Shown here piece by piece: positions 20,604-57,934 of a stretch of 64,000 nt of DNA. How positions within the stretch are numbered: position 1 is the first letter of the stretch; the number at the start of each line of letters is the position of its first letter. The notes under the pieces were generated by a model. The model was not told the DNA's origin, did not search any database, and saw only the letters and a program-made list of their open reading frames with translations. The position numbers were made by a program, and so were the translations under genes. This DNA is from Asterias amurensis (Eukaryota > Echinodermata > Asteroidea > Forcipulatida > Asteriidae), in the NCBI RefSeq assembly GCF_032118995.1, contig NC_092665.1, positions 7,373,501-7,437,500 of the forward strand, in the 5' to 3' direction.

Positions 20604-23600
20604 TCAAAATTCATCATGAACATTTCTTCCGTAATTATAGAGTTTACTGCCTATAAATACAAAGTAGTTCCTTAAAACTTCTCTTGGTGATAGTTTACCA
20701 TCTTCGTTGTCGTCTGCACTGCCAATAAGATGCCTTGCCTCTCCCTCAGCATGCTGACGATTCCTGGGGTCAAGATATGCCTTGATAAACAAGAAAAGAT
20801 AAATACAGGATGGTCACTATTGGATGGTTTGTGTCCCCCCCCCCCAGTTACCTGCTACATGTAAAGGGTAGAAAGCATCATGTAGAGCCCCTTCACACTA
20901 AAGCCGGAATTCCCTGCAAGTTAATCCAAGTTAAACTACAAAACCTAAGTTTCATTTCCCCAAATTTCCCTGCAATTTTTCCAAAGGGAATTTATCAATG
21001 GGCATTCAGTACATCAACCCAGGGGTATGTACATGTATGTAGCTAACATTTACGTAACCCTACTCCGAAGTAGGGGTGGCTATTTCCTGGGAAATGGCTA
21101 TGTCCTGTGAAACATTTGAAAAGGTTCAGCAATATTTCCCAGGAATATCTCTGCAAGATGTGAGAGTGTTCGGACAGCATTTAATACTTGGCACTGTTTA
21201 TTATGGGTGCGCTCGATTAGCTGCCCTGGGTCGACCCGGTCTGCCCCCGGTACGTTCCAATGTCATTCCAGGGGCTCACCCGGGTCAGCCCCAAGTGCCC
21301 TGCTTGTAGTGTGGGTCACATGGGGCTGGCCCGAGGTGCATGACGTCACCACGAGAGGACGCCTGATCGTTCGATTAGCTCGTCAGGGACTCACCTGAGT
21401 GAGCACCGCGGGATCGATCACACCCTATGATACATGTAGCTGTTGGCCAATCAGAATCCAGGAATCATAGGAGCTTGATGGAAAGATTTGCGAAAAGCTC
21501 CGTTACAACATCACTCATGTTACGTTATAATGTGGGAGCTACAGTTTGTAAAGCCGCTTTGTTGCAGCGTGGAGGTATAACAAAGCAAACTCCCATGAAT
21601 GACGTCAAAGTATTGTCATTTTGACGCCACCCTCAACGGCAGAAGTGTTTCTAGTTTGTTCAATTCCTTGACGTTGGTGCCTCATTTTTTTATTGACAAT
21701 TACGAAAAATTAAGAAGTGTACAAATATCAATTTTACATTTAAATGGTAAACAAACACGTTATAAACAAGTTTCAATTAAATTTCCGTTAAAACAAATTG
21801 GCTCAAGTAACTGTTTTTAAAGGCTCTTAATCCCACCTCTAATTCCTCTTTGTCACAGATGTTGTCATGATTTAGATCCATATTCTCCCGGAACTCTTTA
21901 AGTCTCTCCTTGACCCATTCATCTTCCTCGGCTGCCTTCTCCAGTTCCTCACTATCCATCATTGGCATGGAGACAAACTCAGACAATGACAGTTTACTGT
22001 CTCCATTTGCATCTATGCAAAAGTGTCAAAATTAAATTAGCAGTTATAAATCAAAAGGACCTACATGTATATTGCCATAAATGCAAAAGATAGCTAATGG
22101 TCCGATGTTTCAACCCTAGCCCCTAACATTAGTCTTTCAGAAAGACTCTGCCAGAGTGTTCGGCAAGAGCTAAGGGTTTGGATTATCAAGTAAAACAAAA
22201 GTGGAAGAATATGTTTTGATTTGTTCAAATGCAGACTGCGTGATTTATTCAATGGGAGACTTTTGGGACGCTTGGTGGCAGCAGACTTACCAGGTAAAAT
22301 CCATTGTTCTCGGTCATGTGCGCACGCTCAGAACTACGTAAACAATGGAAATATACCTGGTAAGTCTGCTGCCACCTAGCGCCCCAAAGTCTCCCATTGT
22401 TATTGGAACTCTAAGTATTGTTGTTGAATAGACACAACTTGGTATAACAAGACGCTTTAATCTTCAGTTGTTCTTTCGTTTTGTTTATCCTTTGTTCGTG
22501 TTTGTCCATCTTGTGTTTTTTGGCGTTGTTGTTTTTGTTTATTTTCTGTATTGCAAATATAAAAAAATATATATATAAAAATATATAAAAAAGACTCTGC
22601 TAGAGTCAAAATGTCAGCCCATTAAGTATTTTTTTGTGAATAATCTAAAGTGTAAGAACAAGATTACTGATTAGCAGCGCTCTAAACGATACTTTTAATT
22701 ACACTGTCAAGTGTTATTAAGACCATGTCACATGAGGCAGCCTTGGGAAAAACAATTCCAAGCAAACAGCTCATTTTTGACTACATGTATGAAGAGACCA
22801 GTGGAGAGCCGTTGTCAGCAATGAGCCGTTGTCAGCAATGCCCCGAGTCCGCTTGGCATGTCATGGCCAAGAGGATAAGAGCACCGAGCTCAAGCTCTGG
22901 GGTTTCTGTTCAGCAGAGTGTGGGTTTGAGTCTCGGTCGGGACACTTGTGTCAGTAGTTCAGTACACATTTTTAATTCTCCCATTGCATTGCGATTGATA
23001 ATTGATACTGGGTGTACTTTGTAGGGTGTCGTGGATAAGAGCACCAAACTCAAGCTCTGTGGTTTCTGTTCAGCAGAGTGTTGGTTTGAGTCTCGGTCGG
23101 GACACTTGTGTCAGTAGTTCAGTACACATTTTAGATTCTCCCATTGCATTGCGATTGATAATTGATACTGGGTGTACTTTGTTGGGCGTCTTGGATAAGA
23201 GCACCGAACTGAAGCTCTGGTGATTCTGTTCAGCAGAGTGTGGGTTCGGGAGTCATGACACTGTGTCCCTGAGCAAGACCCTTCGTATATGCTTCTCTCC
23301 ACCCATGGGTAAATGGTACCTGTGAGGGCAGAAATGGATCTTGTGATTGATTTAGCCGAGTAGCGCATTTGTTGCACAAACTCCCCAGGGAGCTGAGATG
23401 GTTTAAGGAATGATTTAAAGCCCTGTGACCAGGGGTAATAATGTGAAGCGCTTTGGGATGCCCTTGGGGTGTAAAAGTGCCATATAAAGACCGACTAAAC
23501 TGTGGAAATGAACTTGAAGTTTTTGAATTGTTTATTGTAGATCCCTAGCACTACGTGCAGCATACTCACATGTGCCCATCCTGGGTGTCATTTTGGGTGT

Positions 23601-26600
23601 CAAAATTGTGTACAAACATGCACAAAAGAGAGTTGACACCCAAAATTACGTGCATTGTTCAAAGGCGTGTTCTTCATTGTGTAAGAAACCAACTTGCATA
23701 ACCCGAAACGCGACAGGTACGCTGAGGTCACGCGCTTGATTTTTATGCACAGAGAACAGCTATTGTCCAATGATCTGCCTCCTTTTTGAGAGCGTGAGGT
23801 CAAATGTAATGGGACCATTGGACTCACCAAAGTCATGAAGTAGCTCATCCACCAGCAGATTCAGCATGGTTTTACAATGCTCTGGATGAAGAAAGGCCAG
23901 AAATTCCTCTTCCTTCAAGATATCATCCTCATCCTCATCAGCCCTTGTCCATCGGTCACGGTAAATCAAATAATCCTCTGATATGATGATAAGAAACATA
24001 TAAACACAATGGTGAGGCAGGTCGTTCATTCACCCCTAAAAATGTCACTAAAAAAGCCCTCTTCACACGACAGCAATATAGCAGGGGTCCCTCGTTTATT
24101 TTTATGCAAGGTTGTGAAATTTTAAAAGTTGCACTTTGTGTAAAAGGACAACCACGTTTAAATTGTCGATGGTCCCTAGTGAAATTTCAAATATGCTGTC
24201 CTCTTTATGAACAGTATAAACATACGAGATGCATTTGGTAAAATTTCACAATCGCGCTAAAATTAAGCAAGATTGCTGTCGTGTAAAAAGGGCTTTAGGT
24301 TCCTGTTGCTATGTAAAAAGGGTTTGCAACTTCACAGGTTCTGCTGTAGTTGGCTAAAATATAATTTGCATACTACTTGGAATTGTGATTCCTTGGTTAC
24401 AATTTGAATCATTGGAGTTTGCCAAATGCTGTCATAACTGAATTGTTCTGCCATTCTGCATGTAAGTATTTCACTTCTAACTTGATGAATGGAGTTGGCC
24501 AACTTCAGTTGACATAAAAACTAGAGCCGGATGGAAAGGGGTTAATTGCAGCTTTTTTTTTCACCCATACTCAGCATAGTGACATGTATGTTGGTGGATG
24601 TTTGTTAAGAAATGCATGAATTACCCTGATTTTTGTGCTCGTTATGAAGGTAAATATAATTTACTATCTCATGAATAATTTAAAAATGTTTGGCACAAAA
24701 TAAGTAATTAATTTAATTGTAATAAAGGATTTAGGGTCCCCAGTCATGCTAATGAAAACCAGTTGTAACTGTTTGGGCAAAGCCTATAGTCCTGGAATTA
24801 CATCTTTGAATATGTTGCAAGGGCGAGGCCATTTTTTATTTTCAAGGGCACTTCTTAAAATCTTAGGGTCAATGGGGACCTTTTAAAGGGCACCAAGGTT
24901 AAGAGGACGGGCAACGAAGGCCATGGCCTGCGTGTAATTCCAGGCATGACCCTGAGTATGCACATATAAAACAAAAAGGTCTAAATAAATAAACAAATGG
25001 TTACTTACCTTCATCATGAGGTTTTAAAGCACTTTTGCCATTTTTCAGATCTTCCAGTATTTTTTTATCATATCCTCTCTGCTTGAGAAACTGTTCCCTG
25101 TACTCATCCCAGTGGATAATACCTGATAGTAAACATATAACTCGTAATATTAACAAATATGGTTACAATTGAAAGATTGCTGTGCCTCAATCAGGTGGCT
25201 TCATTCAATTACTTAGTTATGATACCACATTATATTCTGCTTCTATGCAAACAAGCTCACAAAAAATAAAATCTTCGTCTATTTATGTATTCAGAGTTAC
25301 TTCACATTTTCAGCTGAAACTGGAAAGTGAAAACCTACACATAATTGTCTCCAGTTCAAGGTTACATTGGACTCCTGTACTAAACAACTTATGGGATTTA
25401 AATCATTTGAATGTTACAAGGTACGTATTTTATACTGGAATAGCCTTTGTACAGATCTCAAACAGCCTGCTACAATTGGCACATTTTCTAGAAAACTTAG
25501 GCAATACCTGTTGGACACATATTTGTCAAGTCACGAAGTATTATATATTAATTTACAATTCTCATGTTGTACTTGTACCTTAAATATTGATCTTAATCCC
25601 TCTTTGTCTGGTCTCAACTGTCAGTCTTAAATTTTGACATGTTTGTGTGATGAGTAATGTTGTGTGATATTGTCCCCGTGGCTGTCTGGTCTAAAGGGAA
25701 AAGTACAAAAGCAGTTCTTATCTGCTTCACTTTTTCCCTACCATGCTGGCTTCTTTTCCGTCCCCTCTGTTACTGAGTTTCTATAATCCAATTTATTGTT
25801 CAATTACGTAGTTACCTGTAATCACCGAAATGTATAGTATACCCTGAGTTAGTATGAAATAAATGTGGTTGTATAAACAAGAGATGACACTTACCATCAC
25901 CATCCGCATCTATTAATGGGAAGATTTTCTTGCTTGATTCTAAAGCTTCTTGAAAATGTTTCTCAGTCTGAAGGGAGATCCATGCAGTCAACTCATCCAA
26001 ATCTAATAGTTCATCCTTGGAGGTGTCTGCCCTGAAGACAAAAACAAATAAACAATCCTACCATGTAAAACAAAGGACTATGTTATTTTACAGGCACTGT
26101 ACACTATTGGTAATTACTCAAAGTAATTGTTAGAATAAAAACTTACTTGGTACATGTAACAAGCATAGGAGAGCTGTTGATATAAAAAACATTGTGAGAA
26201 ACGGCTCCCTCTGAAGTAATGTAGTTTTTAAGAAAGAAGTAACTTCTCACTAAAATATTTGAATTGAATTCAAGACCTCACCGTAAATCTCAGATTCAAG
26301 CATCTGAAAGCACACAACTTGGGAGTTTTATTTCATTATTCTCTCCCATCTTCGACGACCGATAGAGTTCAAATTTTCACAGGTTTGTTATTGTATGCAT
26401 ATAATGTTGACAAAAGAATGGGTTTTATGAATTTACTGCGAGTGTTAAAAGCAAAACAAAGTTGCCTACTGTATCAACCTACAATGATACATTACTGAAG
26501 TTGCTAACGGTGAGGTAAAAACAATGACAACTTTTATCAGAAAAGTATCAGTACTAAAAACTTACATGGAAAAAATCTCCATTAGTCTTCGTTTCCCTTC

Positions 26601-26900
26601 TTTTTCTGGAATGGTTTCAAAATCCGCATGCTCAGGTCCCAAGAACACTTCTTGTTGAAAGTCTTTATTGAGCTGACCACCACGCATCATCCGCACACCA
26701 TCCATGTGATCTGGTGGTGCTATGTCAATGGGTACGTCTTTTCCTTTAGAATCATTTGACATGACTTTATGGTCCTTAGGATCCGTCTCTGGCTTATCTT
26801 TGATTATTTTTCTGATGACGTTAGCTTCATATGCACCGAGAGACAACAAGGCGAAAATAAGCAATGCCCTTTGGCATCGATTGCATATGGGGGTCTGCAT
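20604..26900 (-). CDS. SDF4: 45 kDa calcium-binding protein (Cab45 / SDF4), six coding exons
   Basis: A Golgi-lumen EF-hand protein of the CREC family that binds calcium and helps sort secretory cargo. Coding exons, 5' to 3': 26900-26566, 26031-25895, 25122-25009, 23977-23828, 22012-21837, 20780-20604. All splice sites are AG/GT and phases join (2,1,1,1,0), giving 362 residues, the same length as human Cab45. A signal peptide spans ~1-25 (ALLIFALLSLGAYEA). GQLNKDFQQEVFLG (~75-88) is the conserved N-terminal block. Six EF loops lie at 114-125, 153-164 (DADGDGIIHWDE), 209-220, 246-257, 291-302 and 327-338; the first lacks the usual Gly. FLAFLHPEH and the end GSKLYNYGRNVHDEF match vertebrate SDF4. 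The reading runs upstream to a likely acceptor at 26946-26947, so the ATG at 26900 is in exon 2 of the transcript. It has no classic KDEL, as in other Cab45. Confidence 0.97.
21206..21424. repeat. Repeat M, copy 1 (SDF4 intron)
   Basis: It begins GTGCGCTCGATTAGCTGCCC then TGGGTCGACCCGG, as in the 57110 copy. A looser inverted half (CGATTAGCTCGTCAGGGACT) follows. GC-rich against the intron background. Confidence 0.5.
21690..21808 (+). repeat. Dispersed repeat X, copy 2 (SDF4 intron)
   Basis: It matches 1063-1185 and ends at ACAAATTGGCTCAAG, only ~28 bp from the splice donor of the SDF4 exon at 21837. Confidence 0.55.
22253..22398. mobile_element. Family F MITE (F2, SDF4 intron)
   Basis: Ends AATGGGAGACTTTTGGGACG / CCAAAGTCTCCCATT are inverted. 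Inside, facing TGGTGGCAGCAGACTTACCA blocks flank a centre with CGGTCATGTGCGCACGC. The right arm gives CGCTAGGTGGCAG on the minus strand. Confidence 0.78.
22858..23492 (+). mobile_element. tRNA-Leu-like SINE H with triplicated head (SDF4 intron)
   Basis: Three tRNA-like heads lie in tandem (~22862, ~23028, ~23191), each with GGATAAGAGCACC and a TTCAGCAGAGTGTGGGTTYG-type B region. The first two are followed by the same ~70-base tail (CATTGCATTGCGATTGATAA). Only the third continues into a full SINE body ending GACCAGGGGTAATAATG. Confidence 0.75.
24051..24298. mobile_element. Inverted-repeat element K (SDF4 intron)
   Basis: Ends AAGCCCTCTTCACACGACAG and the inverse CTGTCGTGTAAAAAGGGCTT bound ~250 bp with further inverted pieces inside. 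No ORF. Confidence 0.65.
25360..25800 (+). mobile_element. LINE 3' fragment (SDF4 intron)
   Basis: A plus-strand reading shows YWNSLCTDLKQPATIGTF then RKLRQYLLD, the WNSLP..L....S...FK..L..YL pattern at the end of non-LTR reverse-transcriptase proteins. The 3' region with TTTTTCCCTACCATGCTGGC follows. Same family as 32148-32700. Confidence 0.65.
26090..26411 (-). mobile_element. Family A MITE, 3' truncated (SDF4 intron)
   Basis: Reverse orientation; one end CAGGCACTGTACACTATTGG is present, and the other end stops at the ATGCATATAATGTTGA block. Confidence 0.8.
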
Positions 26901-27237
26901 TATGTCGTCCTGGAGTTGACCTTGTCTTTTGCTGCTTGGTTGAATCTGTTCAAAACGTTTACCAAAAAACAAACAATTGTACATCAGAAATTAAGGCAAA
27001 TGAACTCTTTTCAATAGAATGAAACTCTTTAAAACAAAACTTTACAGATTAGTCGAATAAGTGTGATTCGTGGTTTGTGTACGCAGCCATTGCCTCATTT
27101 GTCATGCCCCATGATCATGATGGTAAAATTTGACGGAATCAGTTCAGTCTCGTCTCCGAGTCCGACTCAATTACTAAATATTTCAATCAAATCACACATA
27201 AAAGTCACGTCTTTTACACCCAAAAACTTTAAATTAC

Positions 27238-27400
27238 CAGACAAAATAGTTGCTTTAACGACTTCAATCCATCCAACATCTACGTCAACGTGTCCCTCGA
27301 TCCGCCCACCAACAACATTCAGACATTCAATAATCGCAGAATACGAAAACCTCGTAGTTTTCTGGTCGAACAGCGCCCTCTGTCAACACTTTGAGCCAAC
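27238..27400 (-). promoter_or_regulatory. Probable SDF4 5' non-coding exon and promoter
   Basis: A minus-strand splice donor (TATTTTGTCTG then GTAATTT; GT at 27236-27237) would join the acceptor at 26946-26947 just before the SDF4 ATG. The CpG-containing stretch above it holds AGAGGGCGCTGTTCG. The 5' boundary is a guess. Confidence 0.4.
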
Positions 27401-27547
27401 TTCCACTGTGAGCTCGGATATCGGATAGGCCCTTTTCGAAACCACGGCTTCGGCTCCAGACCGGCTCAGACGCAGGCCAGCCTGGTTGGATAGTTTGATT
27501 GGCCCATGGGCGTCAATCGGGGGGCGGGGGGGGGGGGGGGACAGGAC
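27401..27547. other. G-run-rich spacer
   Basis: The interval between the SDF4 5' region and the tandem duplication contains a G run ending near 27540. No gene. Confidence 0.4.
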
Positions 27548-28047
27548 ACATGTCCCCCCTCCTTCCTTTTGGAGGGTCGGGGGGGGGGGGGGGAGCACAA
27601 TATCAAATGTGAACCCCCACCCCCATCTTTTTGACCACCTTTACCATGAAGCCCAATATTGCACTGTGTATAATTTGCCTGGGCCCAGACCCATGCCGTA
27701 ACGGTTTCAAACTCACATGCTCACTTTTGACAAAATGTGACCCCTAAAACTTGTGTCATAGATCCGCACCTGAAGATGCTGTTATCCCAAAAGGTTCTAC
27801 ATGTCCCCCCTCCTTCCTTTAGGAGGGTCGGGGGGGGGGGGGGCACAATATCAAATGTGAACCCCCACCCCCATCTTTTTGACCACCTTTACCATGAAGC
27901 CCAATATTGCACCGTGTATAATTTGCCTGGGCCCAGACCCATGCCGTAACGGTTTCAAACTCGCCTGCTCACTTTTGACAAAATGTGACCCCTAAAACTT
28001 GTGTCATATATCCGCACCTGAAGATGCTGTTATCCCAAAAGGTTCTA
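27548..28047. repeat. Two tandem copies of a 251-bp unit
   Basis: Units 27548-27798 and 27799-28047 both start ACATGTCCCCCCTCCTTCCT, then a G run of 12 or more, then CACAATATCAAATGTGAACC, and end CCCAAAAGGTTCTAC. They differ at only a few bases plus G-run length, so the duplication is recent. The G runs may fold as quadruplexes. Confidence 0.9.
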
Positions 28048-28728
28048 CTGCTGCTCACATTTCTGGTCTATAGAGGCTTATGTTATGTTCCATTCTTTTT
28101 TCCTCTGATTGGGATGGCCTAAGATTGCACCACAGAGCATCTAAAATGCAAAATGTTCTGCATTCCGCTTTATGCTCCATCTTTAATAGAATTGCCCCCC
28201 CCCCCCCCCCCAACAACCCTCCTCCTTACAATTTCTTGTCTTCTGTTCTTGACGATGCTGGTGATGATAGGGATGACATGCCGTCTGAGCATTATATATG
28301 CAGAAATAATATGGATACGAAGCTGTAATTGAGTTGTTTTTTGAGATACAAAAACCATGATAGCAGGATGCATCATAGCTTGAAATAGGCATTAAATTCC
28401 AACATCTGAGAGTGGGCACATCACCCCTCAGACTCCCTAGATTGTACCAGAGAGATGGCCTAAAATTTCCCCCGGACCCCACCCCGTAAATGTTAAGACT
28501 AATTTTTTACACATAAGAAATCTGCAACCGAGTATAACTTTACACACAAATTTCTTGATTTAATTTTGTATTTACAAATTTCGTAAAAAAAAAAGAAAAC
28601 GAACATTTGTTTACCTATAATTCTTACAAGTGTTGGATTTATGTGTACAGAAAGGCCATTAAAATTAGAAGGTCATTATTTTAGTAAACAGGGGTTACAT
28701 GGTCTATATAGTGCTGTATGGCCAGGCG
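28048..28728. other. No gene; C run
   Basis: A C run at ~28195-28212 and nothing recognisable as coding. The small proline-rich or glycine-rich ORFs come from this run. Confidence 0.4.
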
Positions 28729-28886
28729 CCGATTTCCACCAAACTCTTCCTAACTTAGGATTAATCTCAAGAACTTAGGACGAGTTCAGTTCCGTAACCG
28801 AAGACGTTTTTATTAACCCATCCTAAGTGATGGGTTCGTCCTAACTCGAGAAAGGATTAATCCTAGTGTTTCATGAAATCGGCTGC
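28729..28886. mobile_element. Diverged family E relative (E4)
   Basis: CGCCGATTTCCACCAAACTC and the inverse end CATGAAATCGGCTGC, with CCTAACTTAGGATTAATC-type inner blocks, show the same plan as E1 but with clear divergence. Confidence 0.6.
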
Positions 28887-29217
28887 TGGGGTGCACACCC
28901 CAATTACGATACACCTGGGCAGGGAAACAAGGACTACCCTGGAAGTACTTTTTTTCTAGTTACAAACCACAAGAGAGACTGACCGAGTAACTACAAATCT
29001 GTTTCTGCTATTAAAGAAAACTTCTTTGTTCATCCAAAATAAATAAAAACTATTGAAAAACATTTATATATTAATATTTACATCTGTCTACAACGGAAAT
29101 CTCCATGCTTAATATTTTGAGAATTGCACAGGCAAACTATGTGATAGAAGACATTGCTGGATAAACACAAACAAACAACACACCAATACGTTTAATTTGT
29201 AAGCTATAATGAACTTT
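28887..29217. other. No gene seen
   Basis: AT-rich spacer between repeats. Confidence 0.35.
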
Positions 29218-29400
29218 ATTCATTTTGGTTTTTACCCCAACGATGTGTGTTAGCACTGTTAGCACTGTATACTCTCTGAAAAAAAAAAAAACACAGGCAT
29301 ATATACTCGGGTGGGATTCGACACCACGACCCTTGCAACTGTAGAGCATTAGGCCTATATGGGTAAAAACCAAAATGAATATTCTTTATCTCCGATGCAA
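29218..29400. mobile_element. SINE I copy, foldback form
   Basis: It starts TTTGGTTTTTACCCCAACGA and ends with the inverse (GGGTAAAAACCAAAATGAAT). It holds CACAGGCATATATACTCGGG and the tRNA-like B box region. Confidence 0.65.
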
Positions 29401-29547
29401 ATTTAACATCTATTATAATAAACTTGTTGTAACAACAGAGAATAATTATATGACTAAAAAAAGGTGCAACCCAAGCCCAGGCAGAAGAACTGGGTCAGAT
29501 AACACTACAGAAACATCATTAAAAAAATGACAATAACTACTTTAAGT

Positions 29548-29690
29548 AGGAATTGCGAGATAAAAATCGAAGAAAAAACACCCTTGTCACACGAAGTTGT
29601 TTGCTTTCAGATGCTTGATTTTGAGACCAAATCTTATTCTGAGGTCTCGAAATCAAATTCATGGAAAATTACTTCTTTCTCAAAGGTGGT
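29548..29690 (+). mobile_element. Family A MITE fragment
   Basis: Matches the middle of family A from the GCGAGATAA block to CTTCTTTCTCAAA. Confidence 0.7.
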
Positions 29691-29789
29691 ACCTTGTGAC
29701 TTTCACATTGTACTCTGAGATTAAGATTAGCGCTGAATGGATTTTGAGCTTTTCTTGATCATGAATAATTTTTTCCTGACCACATACTT

Positions 29790-29900
29790 TTCTGAGCCGA
29801 GTGGTCTACTGCATTGACTCAAGTTCTGATGGCTGAATCATCGAGGTGTGGGTTCGAATCCCTGTCATGGCACTTACGGTAATTGTATCTCTTAACATCC
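29790..29900 (+). mobile_element. SINE H head fragment
   Basis: tRNA-like: GAGCCGAGTGGTCTACTGCA (A box region) and GTGGGTTCGAATCCCTG (B box). Only a short stretch of body follows. Confidence 0.55.
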
Positions 29901-29980
29901 GCAAGGATATAGTATTGTGATGGATTAACCCCTTTATTAGCACAAATTTAAGCAACTTGGGAATGTTATGCTCCCCACCA

Positions 29981-30220
29981 GGGCCCAATTTCATGGCTCT
30001 GCTTACCGTAAGCACAGAATGGAAGCAGGGAATTCTGTGCTTACGGCAAGCGTATTTCACAGATTAGCGGCGAATTTTGGCTTCTGCACGTCACACTCCG
30101 CGTTACTAGGCATTCTATGCTTACAAGGCTAGCGCAGAAATTCGGCGCTTGCACATAAGCGGGGAATTGTGATCGTAAGCCCAGAATTCGGCGGTAAGCA
30201 GAGCCATTGAATTGGGCCCA
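29981..30220. mobile_element. Family D MITE (D1)
   Basis: Ends GGGCCCAATTTCATGGCTCT / AGAGCCATTGAATTGGGCCC. The interior repeats GTAAGCACAGAAT-type blocks in both orientations. Confidence 0.85.
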
Positions 30221-30369
30221 GGTAGCTGAGGAAATTGGAGGTTAGTATGCTGAACGACCTTATAAACAAAAACGCTGTACGAGCCTTGCTCTAGCTTGGA
30301 CAAGTGCACTACAAGAGAACTGCGATTATCATTATTTCTATTAACAGAAGACATTCATTGGCTTGCTGA

Positions 30370-30655
30370 TTAAAGAATAACGCTTCGAAAGCTTTAGCTT
30401 CTACGATCGTTTTTTGTTTGAGTGAATGACCTTCCCATCAAGGGAACTCAGCAAACTCCCACAAAGGGATATAAACACCAACCTGGCAACAGCCAATCTC
30501 TCTCTTTGGTTATGAATTACACAAATCAAGAAATTGTGATTCATTAACTAGACGACAATATTTATTCTAGTCATTGTGGAATCAGTGGTTAGCTGGGGGA
30601 TTCGAACCCACGACCTTGTGATTGCAAGTCCTGCAGTCTAGCCACTTGAACATTA
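30370..30655. mobile_element. tRNA-like SINE J, copy 1
   Basis: It carries CAGCAAACTCCCACAAAGGG, CAGCCAATCTCTCTC and, on the minus strand, a tRNA-like head with B box GTGGGTTCGAATCCCC. Matches 53125-53410. The AATAAA nearest the MORN1 stop (minus strand, 30561-30566) lies inside it. Confidence 0.65.
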
Positions 30656-30693
30656 ATCCATGTTTTCTTCCGATTGTTCTGATTGGATTCCGT

Positions 30694-56750
<26,057 letters not shown>

Positions 56751-56840
56751 TTTATAACACAGACAGCTCCAACGTCTCCCACAACGTCAAAAGTGATTGG
56801 TCGATAATGGACAAGACGTCCAATCAGAGGGTAGAATACA
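56751..56840 (-). promoter_or_regulatory. Likely MORN1 5' UTR and promoter
   Basis: Directly above the ATG at 56750 there are two CCAAT-type boxes (ATTGGT at ~56797 and CCAATCAG at ~56820) and CpGs. No TATA box. This looks like a housekeeping-type promoter. Confidence 0.45.
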
Positions 56841-57109
56841 TAGTGTTCGGAAAGAGTGATCCTTGACAACCAGAGGGGCGGGGGGGGGGCAATTTGATTA
56901 ATTTTGTAAAAAAACAAGAGCTGGCAAAGTATTAATTTTGAAACCGTTTGTTGCTTTAGTCCTTGATGTCAATGTATACATTGAATAAAACTAACATATG
57001 AAAATTTATTTTAAAATGGCGGTTAAATATTGTCGCTAATCACTTGAGCGAGGTGAGAGTGACTGACCGCGGTGAAGATGGGACAGTTGGCCGGGGGGGG
57101 GGGGGGGGG
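56841..57109. other. Spacer with G runs
   Basis: G runs at ~56879-56889 and ~57092-57109; no gene. Confidence 0.4.
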
Positions 57110-57388
57110 TGCGTTCGTTTAGCTCCCCTGGGTCGACCCCGGTGCGTGGCGTGTTTTTTTTACCAGGACAAACGTGGGTAATTATCTGCACACATATAGG
57201 ATTTTAGGCATTGCATGTCGGGGTATCAATATATATTGGTTTGCGGTAACACCATGTGTGTATATCTACTTGCCCGATTGAGTTGTTCTTAGGGAACTGT
57301 CTTGCTTTATTCTATCTGCACACACTTGTCCTGGAAAAAGAAACGCCACACACCGGGGTCGACCCAGGGAAGCTAAACGACAAACCCT
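57110..57388. mobile_element. Repeat M, copy 2, with nested Penelope-like piece
   Basis: GCGTTCGTTTAGCTCCCCTG...GGGTCGACCCCGGTG and its inverse (CACCGGGGTCGACCCAGGGA, AGCTAAACGACAAACCC) bound it. A 118-bp fragment at 57195-57312 is inserted between two TATCTGCACACA copies. Confidence 0.75.
57195..57312 (-). mobile_element. Penelope-like tail fragment (N3), nested
   Basis: Reverse copy of the AATAAAGCAAGACAGTTC... TGGTGTTACCGCAAACCA segment of 51700-51770, flanked by a 12-bp direct repeat (57183-57194, 57313-57324). Confidence 0.65.
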
Positions 57389-57934
57389 ATACATACACAG
57401 GGGGGGGGGGGGGGAGGTATACAAATTAAAATGAACCTAATTACTTTGTCACGTGGGCTCACTGATACCAAAGGTTCTGTATATTGTTTTAGATACTCCT
57501 ACTTGATTTTGTGCCCGGCGAAACATGACGTATACAGTGTTTTTTTTCAACAGAGGGCGGTTTGAATGTAAACATAGGTCACATCGTCTTATAGACGATG
57601 AGGCCCGGCATGTAAGGTCTTTAAAGCGATGCCTGTGCTTTTTATTTTGGGGTTTTGGGTTGGTTGGTTTTTATTCGATCTCACTGGTAAGGAACAAAAA
57701 CCATCTTTGGGAAATATATCAAGGCCTTATACTGAGAAAACTGTTATGTGATATGCGATTTTGTATCCGGCTTCACCTGTGCACTGAGCCAATTTTACGC
57801 ATGACGTAAATGACGACACCAAACCCAACGTACGCAACCGCAGCCCACAGTTGTTGTGATAGATGACGACTATGCTAAACCTTTCTATTGCAACGTCACA
57901 GCCCAAGTTCTTGCCAACTAATGTTGGATGTCAA
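57389..57934. other. No gene seen; G run
   Basis: G run at ~57401-57415. The 94-codon plus-strand ORF at 57525 has no recognisable domain or flanking splice evidence. Confidence 0.35.

Noticed and set aside
27063-27428. 121-codon plus-strand ORF
   Set aside because: Low-complexity Ser/Thr/Pro composition antisense to the probable SDF4 5' exon, with no splice or domain support.
57525-57809. 94-codon plus-strand ORF as a gene
   Set aside because: No family resemblance, no splice or promoter support, and it contains hydrophobic low-complexity translation typical of AT-rich spacer.
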